Source of the DNA: DTSX01 sp964008355
GTDB lineage: Bacteria; Pseudomonadota; Gammaproteobacteria; Steroidobacterales; UBA11654
DNA: 30,194 bases
Assembly (NCBI GenBank): GCA_964008355.1
Contig: CAXGBD010000009.1
Coordinates: 1-30,194 of the forward strand
Direction: 5' to 3'
The translations under genes and the position numbers were made by a program. The notes beneath the pieces were generated by a model. It had not been told where the DNA came from. It saw only the letters and a list, made by a program, of their open reading frames with translations, and made no database searches. Shown piece after piece: positions 8,868 through 16,259 of this stretch (the first letter of the stretch is position 1; every line of letters starts with the position of its first letter).

Positions 8868-9317
8868 ATGGATGGCTCTCAAATATTCTTTCGATTATTA
8901 AATCCTTTAACCAGAGCCATAGCTAAATCTCCTCTTCATACAATAATGAGTCGAAATATCATTATTTTAATTTTTCCAGGTATGATTTCAGGAAAAACAT
9001 ACTCCATACCGGTGTCTTATCTTAAAAGCACCGATAAGGAATTATTCTGTTTAACTGAAAAAGAATACATTTGGTGGAGAAATCTAATTGACTACAACAC
9101 TATTCAAATTCTATTAGAGGGCAAATTACTCAATGCTAATATTAGTGTTGAATCTGAGAACAGTAATTTGATTGCAGAAAAAATAAAAGCAATGTGTATT
9201 CATAGCAGAATTGACGCCGCTTTTGCAAATGTCAGATTCAAGGATAAGGCACCAATTGAAGAAGATATTATTGCTGCTTCATCCAAAACAGTCTTGCTAC
9301 AATTGTCGATCATATAA
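8868..9317 (+). CDS. Small split-barrel protein, deazaflavin/FMN-dependent nitroreductase-like
   Basis: A 149-residue protein. The run SPLHTIMSRNIIILIF, then GKTYSIPVSYL, then WWRNL, then IQILLEGK follows the order of the deazaflavin (F420)-dependent nitroreductase family (split beta-barrel flavin binders). The usual GRKSG loop before the barrel is altered here to GMISG, so cofactor binding is uncertain. No signal or membrane segment is seen. It starts 10 nt after the amidohydrolase stop and is the last gene of the 6385-9317 operon. It may be a flavin reductase or oxidoreductase serving the same pathway, but no substrate can be proposed. The family call rests on motif order only. Confidence 0.6.
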   Translation: MDGSQIFFRLLNPLTRAIAKSPLHTIMSRNIIILIFPGMISGKTYSIPVSYLKSTDKELFCLTEKEYIWWRNLIDYNTIQILLEGKLLNANISVESENSNLIAEKIKAMCIHSRIDAAFANVRFKDKAPIEEDIIAASSKTVLLQLSII

Positions 9318-9345
9318 GACGCTCTTAATAAATTGTTTAGTGTTG

Positions 9346-10404
9346 CTATTTTTTACGTGAAGTATATATTCCAGACTCAATGAGTTTTTTTACTGCTCCT
9401 TTGAAAATTTTACCCGCTCCATCATGATCCATTGGAGGCAAGTTCTTGGGCCAAATTTCTTGATCATAGAGTTTTTTATAAATTTCAGTTTTTAAATAAG
9501 GAATCCAATTCTGGAATCTAGCATTTTCTCTGTAGTGCCTAAGTGCATCAATATTGATTTCTGACGCCACATAAGTATCCCCTACAATATTGTTCTTTGC
9601 CAAAACAGTGCCCTTATAATCAACAATTGCAGATCTGCCGCCCAAGGCACCGTCAACTACTGTTGGCGCTTCTCCCCCTACTCCTGGCATGATAAGGGAG
9701 CCGGTATTTGGAGAAATCATATAGCATGTGTTGTCGATAGCTCTTGCTCTGTTTTGAACTTCATAAATCTCTCTTGAAACCCATGGTTCAGGTAAAGATG
9801 CTCGATATAGTATTTCTGCCCCATTCATAGCAAATGCTCTAAATGTCTCTGGAAATGACCCTTCAACGCCCACAGTTCCTGCAATATTCCCGATTTCCGT
9901 TTTAGCTACAGGGAAAAAAGCCTCTAAAGTGTCTCCATGTTGTTCTATCCATTGGTCATAAACATCATGTGGTGTGGTTGAATGCTCAACAAAGACAACG
10001 ATATTTTTGTGGTGTTTATAGATGACTTTACCCTTGTCATCAATAATAAAGACAGTATTAAAGAATCTATCAGGATATTCGGGTAATTTTTCTTTCAGTT
10101 GACCGATGATATATGTATTTTTTCTTTCTGCGTAATCTCCTAGAAAATCAGTTTCCCAACCAGGGATTTCTGCGGCCATGGTCTCAGCGTATTTTGTCTG
10201 TTCCATATCCAAAATTTCATCAACAAAACCTTGGATTGCGCCCTCTCCCAATGCAATTAACCTGACTGGTAATTCTAATGAGCACATGTGGGTTACCATA
10301 TCGATCATATTCCCAATATGTGTGAGGTTTTTTTTAACCTCAGATCTTGTCGTGACGTGTTTGACTTTTGTTTGTAAACCAACCGCTAGATATGGATCAA
10401 TCAT
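9346..10404 (-). CDS. Nitrilase-superfamily paralogue lacking the catalytic cysteine
   Basis: A 352-residue paralogue of the nitrilase-like protein at 6385-7524, with the same domain order. Glu (E54 in LGEGAIQG) and Lys (K133 in HHKNIVVF) of the triad are kept, but the nucleophile is gone. The motif reads GTVGVEGSFPE, with G179 (codon GGC, positions 9868-9870) where the paralogue has C183. No other Cys is near; the two present are C41 and one in NTCYMIS. It is full length without frameshift and has an AGGAG site at 10413-10417 about 8 nt before the start, so it looks expressed and selected. It lies 20 nt downstream of the UbiD gene and is probably co-transcribed with it. It could be a non-hydrolytic binding or structural partner of the active paralogue, or use another chemistry. 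Confidence 0.85.
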   Translation of the reverse strand: MIDPYLAVGLQTKVKHVTTRSEVKKNLTHIGNMIDMVTHMCSLELPVRLIALGEGAIQGFVDEILDMEQTKYAETMAAEIPGWETDFLGDYAERKNTYIIGQLKEKLPEYPDRFFNTVFIIDDKGKVIYKHHKNIVVFVEHSTTPHDVYDQWIEQHGDTLEAFFPVAKTEIGNIAGTVGVEGSFPETFRAFAMNGAEILYRASLPEPWVSREIYEVQNRARAIDNTCYMISPNTGSLIMPGVGGEAPTVVDGALGGRSAIVDYKGTVLAKNNIVGDTYVASEINIDALRHYRENARFQNWIPYLKTEIYKKLYDQEIWPKNLPPMDHDGAGKIFKGAVKKLIESGIYTSRKK

Positions 10405-10424
10405 GTCATGTTCTCCTTCATCTC

Positions 10425-11819
10425 TTAATCAAGATAATCTTTAAGATCAACGTCATCAATACCTGTAATAACAGGCCTGACAAGATTGTCAACTTGATTT
10501 AAATCCTTAGTGGCATCGATACCAACCCGAAGGGATGTATTGTTAGGCAGTGCGGATCGGTCAATTTCCCAAGTATTGAAATCAGAATATAAATGAATTT
10601 TTTCTGCACGAGCTACTCTTGTCCAGGTTGCCCATTCCACATCCTCCATATTGGTAATATCAATATCCTCATCTACAATAATGACTCTTTTTGCCATCCA
10701 AGAGAGCTTATGTAAGCCAATATTAGTATTAAATACTTCTTCTATGATTTTCTCTGGTTGTTCATCGGATTCTTTTTTTATCGCAACAACGACATGCATC
10801 AAAGGGCCAATCTTGGTGTCATTGTGTATCTTAACTGCCATGATACTTGAGTTATTTGCCTTTATTTTCTGAGTAACACCTCTAACTAAACCATACACGG
10901 CTAAATAACCTAATGTATTGTGTTCTTTTGCTCGCCCAGCCATAAGAGTATAGAACATTGCATCTTTTCTTTTGGTAATGGTCTTGACTGTTGCTAGGGG
11001 CGCTTCTTCTGTCCCATATTGGTCACCAAATTCACCCAAAGTATTGGGCAGCATATTATTTAGATCAACTTCTGTTTCAATAATCATCTCTGCCTCAGCG
11101 GGGACCAGCAAATCACTATGCTGACACTGAACCATTTTCAGACCAGATCCTACAATACCTCCTGCAACCTCTAATTCGGAAATCTCATTTGGTGATTTTG
11201 CAGCTGCAGCCATCAACAACGATGGTGGTGCCCCAAGAACCAAAGCAACAGCCATTTTCTTATTATTTTCTCTATACCAATTATAACTTTTTCTCAGATC
11301 ACCTAAGCTACTTGCATTGATTATGACATGGTTTTTATCTAGAACATTTGCTCTGTAGAAACCAGCATTTAAGTGTCCTTCAGGTTTTCTAAATATTCCT
11401 ACTGCAGCCGTAATAAAAGCACCAGAATCAAGTTCGAAAAATGTTGGTATGGGTAGTTGTTCTAGATTAACCTCATCCTCACTTAAAACAACCTCATTAA
11501 CTGGACCATGTGATATTTCTATGGTTTTTATAGGTTGTTGGATTGCATCTTGGATCATTTTACCAGCATCATCCTTGGTAAAATCACCTGCTGCTTTTTC
11601 TTTGAAGATTAGTTGTAAGCGGTTGTAAGATGTAAATAAACCCCCGACAGCTGGCATATTTGAATTTTCTATATTTTCAAATATGAATGCTTTATTCTGT
11701 TGCTCTAATTGCCACATCAGAGCTGCCATCTCTTTATTTGGAGAGATTTTCTTTTTGATCCTAACTAACTCTCCTTCTTGTTCAAGAAAGTCTATAATTT
11801 GTCTAAAGTTTCTTCTCAT
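10425..11819 (-). CDS. UbiD-family prenylated-FMN-dependent decarboxylase
   Basis: A 464-residue UbiD-type (de)carboxylase. The N-terminal fold (FRQIIDFLEQEGELVRI, AALMWQL) and prFMN-site segments are recognisable: NAGFYR (R156), SELEVAGG (E215) and VPAEAEMIIETE (E244). The Arg-Glu pair used in catalysis is therefore present. Compared with E. coli UbiD, the EGPxGExTGYY block is changed to LPNTLGEFGDQYG, and the region that normally carries the metal-linked His reads NASSLGDL. It probably acts on an aromatic or unsaturated acid other than the ubiquinone precursor. I chose the ATG at 11819, which gives the conserved MRRNFRQ start; an upstream TTG at 11849 would only add ten hydrophobic residues. 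The nitrilase paralogue follows 20 nt downstream. The UbiX flavin prenyltransferase it would need is not in the window. Confidence 0.85.
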   Translation of the reverse strand: MRRNFRQIIDFLEQEGELVRIKKKISPNKEMAALMWQLEQQNKAFIFENIENSNMPAVGGLFTSYNRLQLIFKEKAAGDFTKDDAGKMIQDAIQQPIKTIEISHGPVNEVVLSEDEVNLEQLPIPTFFELDSGAFITAAVGIFRKPEGHLNAGFYRANVLDKNHVIINASSLGDLRKSYNWYRENNKKMAVALVLGAPPSLLMAAAAKSPNEISELEVAGGIVGSGLKMVQCQHSDLLVPAEAEMIIETEVDLNNMLPNTLGEFGDQYGTEEAPLATVKTITKRKDAMFYTLMAGRAKEHNTLGYLAVYGLVRGVTQKIKANNSSIMAVKIHNDTKIGPLMHVVVAIKKESDEQPEKIIEEVFNTNIGLHKLSWMAKRVIIVDEDIDITNMEDVEWATWTRVARAEKIHLYSDFNTWEIDRSALPNNTSLRVGIDATKDLNQVDNLVRPVITGIDDVDLKDYLD

Positions 11820-11924
11820 GTATTTTTTTATTATGAAGTAAATTTTCAATTTTTGATACTAATGTACCAAGAACTTAAATATGTGTGAAATCACTTACGC
11901 ATAAGGATCAACAGAGTGAAGCTC

Positions 11925-11942
11925 ATTGCATTGATTTGCAAT
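11925..11942. promoter_or_regulatory. 18-bp palindrome upstream of frmA
   Basis: ATTGCA-N6-TGCAAT is a perfect 6-bp inverted repeat in the gap between the divergent UbiD and frmA genes. A possible -10 element (GATAAT, 11956-11961) lies 13 bp further toward frmA. The arrangement suits a dimeric regulator covering the promoter's upstream part. Function is inferred from position and symmetry only. Confidence 0.35.
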
Positions 11943-11994
11943 TCATTCAGCTACTGATAATCTTATTTTAGAATATATAAAAAGGAGGTTTCCA

Positions 11995-13101
11995 ATGAAA
12001 ACTAAAGCTGCTGTAGCAATGGAGGCAGGTAAGCCTTTAATCATTGATAATTTAGACTTAGATGGCCCCAGAGAGGGAGAGGTCTTAGTTGAAATTAAAG
12101 CTACTGGCATCTGCCACACTGATGCATTTACATTATCTGGCGATGACCCTGAAGGTATATTTCCTGCAATTTTAGGCCATGAAGGTGCCGGGATCGTAGT
12201 CGAGATTGGCAAGGGTGTGAAAAGTGTTTCAAATGGAGACCATGTCATACCTTTATATACACCTGAGTGTCGGGAATGTGAGTTTTGTCTCAACCCAAAA
12301 ACCAACTTATGTCAATCAATCCGAGAAACACAAGGACAAGGACTAATGCCCGATGGAACATCACGTTTTTCACTTAATGGAGAACAAATTTATCATTATA
12401 TGGGTTGTTCTACTTTCTCAAATTACACAGTATTGCCAGAAATCGCTCTAGCTAAAATTAGAGAGGATGCTCCGTTCGATAAAGTCTGTTATATAGGCTG
12501 TGGAGTAACTACTGGTATTGGTGCTGTCGTCTTTGACGCAAAAGTTGAGGCTGGTTCAAATGTCGTTGTCTTTGGTCTTGGGGGTATTGGTCTCAATGTC
12601 ATTCAAGGTGCAAAAATGATAGGTGCTAACAAAATTATAGGTGTAGATATCAATGAGGGCAAAATTGAACTTGCAAAGAAATTTGGGATGACTGACTTTT
12701 TAAATCCAATCTCTGAACCGAATATAGTCGAAGCCATTATTGATCTAACGAAAGGCGGTGCAGATTACTCATTTGAATGTATAGGTAATGTTGACACCAT
12801 GAGACAAGCATTGGAATGTTGCCACAAAGGATGGGGAGAATCTGTCATTATTGGTGTAGCCGGTGCTGGTCAAGAAATATCAACTAGGCCTTTTCAGCTT
12901 GTTACTGGTAGGGTCTGGAGAGGAACCGCATTTGGCGGTGCAAGAGGAAGATCTGATGTGCCAATAATAGTTGATTGGTATATGGATGGAAAAATAAGTA
13001 TTGATGATTTAATCACGCATACCATGGACTTAGATGAGATCAATGATGCTTTTACTTTAATGCATGAGGGGAAATCAATTAGGTCTGTCGTTTTATACTA
13101 G
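11995..13101 (+). CDS. frmA: S-(hydroxymethyl)glutathione dehydrogenase / class III alcohol dehydrogenase
   Basis: A 368-residue zinc alcohol dehydrogenase of class III, which oxidises the glutathione adduct of formaldehyde with NAD and can also reduce S-nitrosoglutathione. Catalytic zinc ligands are C40, H62 and C169, with E63 beside them. The structural zinc is held by C92, C95, C98 and C106. The class III signature KTNLCQSIRETQGQGLMPDGTSRF region is at about 102-125, including the Arg that binds the glutathione carboxylate. The NAD loop GLGGIG is at 194-199. A near-perfect AGGAGG (11983-11988) lies 6 nt before the ATG, suggesting strong translation. No S-formylglutathione hydrolase gene follows. 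Its place beside UbiD and near a Rieske oxygenase suggests it clears formaldehyde from demethylation; that is inference. Confidence 0.95.
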   Translation: MKTKAAVAMEAGKPLIIDNLDLDGPREGEVLVEIKATGICHTDAFTLSGDDPEGIFPAILGHEGAGIVVEIGKGVKSVSNGDHVIPLYTPECRECEFCLNPKTNLCQSIRETQGQGLMPDGTSRFSLNGEQIYHYMGCSTFSNYTVLPEIALAKIREDAPFDKVCYIGCGVTTGIGAVVFDAKVEAGSNVVVFGLGGIGLNVIQGAKMIGANKIIGVDINEGKIELAKKFGMTDFLNPISEPNIVEAIIDLTKGGADYSFECIGNVDTMRQALECCHKGWGESVIIGVAGAGQEISTRPFQLVTGRVWRGTAFGGARGRSDVPIIVDWYMDGKISIDDLITHTMDLDEINDAFTLMHEGKSIRSVVLY

Positions 13102-13196
13102 GCATATATCTTATAATTATCATTTAATATATTTATTATGTTCTTTTGTATGTATTTGTTTTATATGGATTTTATATTTTTCATTTATATTATATA
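13102..13196. other. Very AT-rich intergenic spacer
   Basis: Noncoding stretch between the frmA stop and the left flanking repeat of the recombinase gene. It is made almost wholly of A/T runs, ending in alternating TA. No credible ORF and no stem-plus-T-run terminator for frmA was seen. Confidence 0.6.
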
Positions 13197-13208
13197 TATA
13201 TAGCATAC
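13197..13208 (+). repeat. Left copy of 12-bp direct repeat flanking the recombinase gene
   Basis: TATATAGCATAC, identical to 14502-14513 and in the same orientation. It lies 8 nt outside the recombinase stop codon. Two nt further in, AAATTACTATTT (13211-13222) resembles AAATTATTATTT at 14525-14536, with one mismatch. The pair may be remnants of attachment sites or recombinase binding sites. The sequence is AT-rich, so this is tentative. Confidence 0.45.
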
Positions 13209-13216
13209 ATAAATTA

Positions 13217-14500
13217 CTATTTTCCAAACATGAAATGCCTTAAGGGTTCAGTAATGCCTGGTAACTGCATGGGACAGATCTTTTCGTATAATTTATGTAT
13301 TTGTATTAGAGAGTTTTTTAGTTCTAAATCAGTGACATTATTCTCTGTGCTTTCATAAACGGTGTAAGGTTTCTTTATTCCTAACAACAAATAGTAATGA
13401 CTTCTTGGTATTCCTGCTTGATCTGCAAATTTTGCAAATGTTTTCCTTAATGACTCTGGATAAATAACCCAATTAAAATCTTGTGAATACACAGTTAGTG
13501 ACTTTCTAATGTTTGTAATTTGTGACTCTTGTTTCTTAGAACTTAGAAAAACCCAGTCTGCTTGACTGTTGATCACCAACTTTTTATTTTCTTTTAAAAT
13601 CTTCCTCATATCATCAATGACATCTTGAATGTGTGAATCTATGGGATAAAACTGTATGTAACCTCTTCTTTTAAATTTAATAAATTTGTTATCGTTTATT
13701 TGACTCCACTTAAGATTTAAAACATCTGATTTCTTCAAGCCAGATAACAATAATAAATATATTGCGTTCCTTGTAGACCTATTAACTTTGGCTATGTTCA
13801 GCGGATCCCAAATTCTATAAATTAGTTTTGGTAACTCTAATTGGATATCAATTTGTTTATCTCTTTTATTGTTTGGATAACCCAAACTTAATCGTTTTAT
13901 TACTGCAGTAGGATTTGAGTTTTTTGCTGTTATATTAAGTAGTTCTGCATAGGAGAAAACTGATGATAAAAGTTTTAATGCGTTGTTAGCGGCCGTCGGT
14001 GTTTTTTCTAATGTTCTATACCACTCAATTATTATTTCTGTCGAAATCTTATTGATATTGAAACTAAGAAGCGGTTTCAACTTATTCCTTAATAGATAAT
14101 CCCTACATTGTTTTGCATATTCACTGGAAAAGTGATTTTTCATTTCTTTATCAGAAATAAATTGAATGGCAACGGATTCTAGATCAAGACTAAGTGCAAA
14201 TTGTTTATTTTTCGACTTTTTAATGAGATTAGGATCTTGACCTCGTTCTAATAGTTGAGTGGCATATAAATGTTTTTCAATAGCTTCAGCTAATGTTAAA
14301 TTTTTAGTTGTTCCATGGGTGATAGTTCTAGGGTTACCGCCAAAATGAACTCTTCCATAGGTAATAAATGAAATTCTTCCTTGGGGATTCACTTTTAATC
14401 GAAATCCAGGGTAGTTGCTTGATAATACAAAATATGGTTTATCTTTATATTCTAAAGAGGCAATTAATTCTGGTGTTATGCTTGTTTTGAGTGATGACAT
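13217..14500 (-). CDS. Degenerate tyrosine recombinase (phage-type integrase)
   Basis: A 427-residue protein with the layout of tyrosine recombinases: an N-terminal arm-type domain (residues 1-100), a core-binding SAM-like domain (about 105-200) and a catalytic domain (about 220-390). The catalytic set is damaged. The first Arg is K256 in SGLKKSDVLNLKW, the His of HxxR is E349 in PESLRKTF with R352 kept, and the second His is I375 in LLGIKKPYTVY. A tyrosine (Y382) remains where the nucleophile is expected. The frame is open throughout, so it is not a simple pseudogene. It may be inactive, use unusual chemistry, or have become a DNA-binding protein. It is flanked by 12-bp direct repeats and sits alone, without excisionase or cargo, between frmA and the M20 gene. 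Confidence 0.8.
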   Translation of the reverse strand: MSSLKTSITPELIASLEYKDKPYFVLSSNYPGFRLKVNPQGRISFITYGRVHFGGNPRTITHGTTKNLTLAEAIEKHLYATQLLERGQDPNLIKKSKNKQFALSLDLESVAIQFISDKEMKNHFSSEYAKQCRDYLLRNKLKPLLSFNINKISTEIIIEWYRTLEKTPTAANNALKLLSSVFSYAELLNITAKNSNPTAVIKRLSLGYPNNKRDKQIDIQLELPKLIYRIWDPLNIAKVNRSTRNAIYLLLLSGLKKSDVLNLKWSQINDNKFIKFKRRGYIQFYPIDSHIQDVIDDMRKILKENKKLVINSQADWVFLSSKKQESQITNIRKSLTVYSQDFNWVIYPESLRKTFAKFADQAGIPRSHYYLLLGIKKPYTVYESTENNVTDLELKNSLIQIHKLYEKICPMQLPGITEPLRHFMFGK

Positions 14501-14501
14501 T

Positions 14502-14513
14502 TATATAGCATAC
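14502..14513 (+). repeat. Right copy of 12-bp direct repeat flanking the recombinase gene
   Basis: TATATAGCATAC, identical to 13197-13208. It begins 2 nt upstream of the recombinase start codon, so it also occupies the leader of that leftward gene. A short palindrome ATACGTAT overlaps its inner end (14510-14517), which could be a dyad-type recombinase or repressor site. Confidence 0.45.
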
Positions 14514-14819
14514 GTATAAAATACAAATTATTATTTAAATACCCATATATATCATTATATTATAAATATATTTATAGTTGTATAGTCTTTTGTTCTATTT
14601 AATATTTTTTTGCTATTTTGGTCTGTGTGTAGCCTGACAAGAGCGTTGTTTTTTCAGAAACTCAGAAACAACTAATTGAAATCATTTCCGTGACTCATGC
14701 TATGAATCCACTAGGTAAGTGATTAAAATTTACTGAGTCATTTTTTTCTACAAACTCTAAATGTTTCTTATATGATAAAAAATCAGTAGGATAACTTAAT
14801 ATTTTTTTACGAGGATATA
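14514..14819. other. Intergenic region between recombinase and M20 gene
   Basis: About 300 nt without a gene. It is AT-rich on the left and holds two weak inverted repeats: GTTGTTT/AAACAAC (14645-14672), and TGACTCA/TGAGTCA (about 14691-14742) followed by a T run. An acGAGGata ribosome binding site precedes the ATG at 14820. The divergent promoters for the recombinase and the M20 operon must lie here, but no confident -35/-10 pair was found. No tRNA or tRNA 3' end is visible that would mark an integration site. Confidence 0.5.
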
Positions 14820-16247
14820 ATGAATAAAACTATTTTCTACTCAACCGCAATGGCAGTTCTTGTTTTATCTTGCCAATATTCTTATGCCGCTTCTGACCTA
14901 GATCTAAGCATTAATAAACATCAACAAAAATTTGAGGATATTGCTTTACAAATTTGGGAGATTGCAGAAATGGGATACCAAGAATATAGAAGTTCCAATT
15001 TACTTAAAGAGGCTCTCTCTGAAGAAGGATTTAGGATCCAAAATAATGTTGCCAATATTCCAACTGCTTTCATTGCTGAATATGGATCAGGATTCCCAGT
15101 TATTGCAATTTTAGGTGAGTTTGATGCTCTACCTGGCATTTCTCAAAGCGCTTCTCCCTTTAAAGAAAAATATAAAGATAATATTGCAGGGCACGCCTGT
15201 GGTCATCATCTTTTTGGTGCTGGCTCAGCTTGGGCATCTGTAGCTATTAAAGAGTGGTTATTAAAGAATAAAAACTCTGGAACTGTAAGATTTTATGGAA
15301 CTCCTGCTGAAGAAGGCGGTTCAGGGAAAGTTTATTTGGCTAGAGAAGGGCTGTTTGATGACGTTGACATTGTGCTTCATTGGCACCCAGGAAGTCAGAA
15401 TCATGCAAGACCCAGAACCTCGAATGCTAACAAATCAGCTAAATTTAGTTTTAAAGGAATCTCTGCTCATGCAGCCGCTGCCCCAGACAAAGGGAGATCA
15501 GCTTTAGATGGAGTCGAGTCCATGAATATGATGGTCAATCTTATGAGAGAACACATTCCACAGGACTCTAGAATCCATTATGTAATCACCAAAGGTGGAT
15601 TAGCTCCTAACGTCATTCCAGATGAAGCCGAAGTTTATTACTATGTAAGGCATCCCAAAAGAAAAATGGTAGAAGAACTTTTTAAACGGGTCGTAAAAAC
15701 AGCTCAAGGAGCTGCTTTGGGCACTGAAACAACCATGAGTTTTGAAGTAATGCATGGGAATTATTCTTTAATGCCAAATGATACGCTACAAGAAATCATG
15801 CATGAAAAATTAACCTCTAGAGGTGGCATAAGATATTCACCTAAAGAAAACGAATTTGCCAACATAATCTACCAAACACTGTTAAATCCAAAAGCTAAGA
15901 TTGGTGATCAGGAAGATGTTTTATCTTATAAACCAACTCATGGGTATGGATCCACTGATGTTGGAGATGTGAGTTGGTTAGTGCCAACAGCTGGAGCACG
16001 AATATCAACCTGGGTTCCCGGAACTCCTGCTCACTCTTGGCAAGCCGTTGCTTCTGGGGGAACCACTATAGGCCTAAAGGGCACAAAACTAGCTGTGCAG
16101 GTTTTGTCAGAAACTGCTAAAGAAATTTTTCTTGATCCTTCTGTTGCAGATAAAGCAAAAGAAGAATTAGAAAAGAGAGTGGGTAAAGACTTTGACTATA
16201 TACCATTACTAGGAAACAGACCTCCTCCTTTAGACTACAGGAATTAA
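14820..16247 (+). CDS. Exported M20-family amidohydrolase (AbgB-like)
   Basis: A 475-residue M20 zinc hydrolase resembling the p-aminobenzoyl-glutamate hydrolase B subunit group. Metal-binding residues: D102 in GEFDALPG; C127, H129 and H130 in GHACGHH; E164-E165 in TPAEEGGSG; H187/H189 in LHWHPG; and a late His (H405) in GTPAHSW. The STDVGDVSW segment (379-386) is typical of AbgB relatives. The N-terminus is a signal peptide, with either a lipobox-like VLSC ending at C18 or a type I site after SYA (residue 23). The protein is thus predicted periplasmic or lipid-anchored, unlike cytoplasmic AbgB. A GAGG site precedes the ATG. The Rieske oxygenase starts 12 nt downstream. It probably cleaves an N-acyl amino acid or aromatic amide; the substrate is unknown. 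Confidence 0.85.
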   Translation: MNKTIFYSTAMAVLVLSCQYSYAASDLDLSINKHQQKFEDIALQIWEIAEMGYQEYRSSNLLKEALSEEGFRIQNNVANIPTAFIAEYGSGFPVIAILGEFDALPGISQSASPFKEKYKDNIAGHACGHHLFGAGSAWASVAIKEWLLKNKNSGTVRFYGTPAEEGGSGKVYLAREGLFDDVDIVLHWHPGSQNHARPRTSNANKSAKFSFKGISAHAAAAPDKGRSALDGVESMNMMVNLMREHIPQDSRIHYVITKGGLAPNVIPDEAEVYYYVRHPKRKMVEELFKRVVKTAQGAALGTETTMSFEVMHGNYSLMPNDTLQEIMHEKLTSRGGIRYSPKENEFANIIYQTLLNPKAKIGDQEDVLSYKPTHGYGSTDVGDVSWLVPTAGARISTWVPGTPAHSWQAVASGGTTIGLKGTKLAVQVLSETAKEIFLDPSVADKAKEELEKRVGKDFDYIPLLGNRPPPLDYRN

Positions 16248-16259
16248 ATATTGTAATTG

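Noticed and set aside
14645..14672. Inverted repeat GTTGTTT/AAACAAC as a terminator or attachment site
   Set aside because: The stem is only 7 bp and AT-rich, the loop is 14 nt, no T run follows, and no second copy was seen near the recombinase element.
14691..14742. TGACTCA ... TGAGTCA followed by a T run as a rho-independent terminator
   Set aside because: The loop would be over 30 nt and the stem cannot be extended in or out. No gene upstream on the plus strand within reach needs it.
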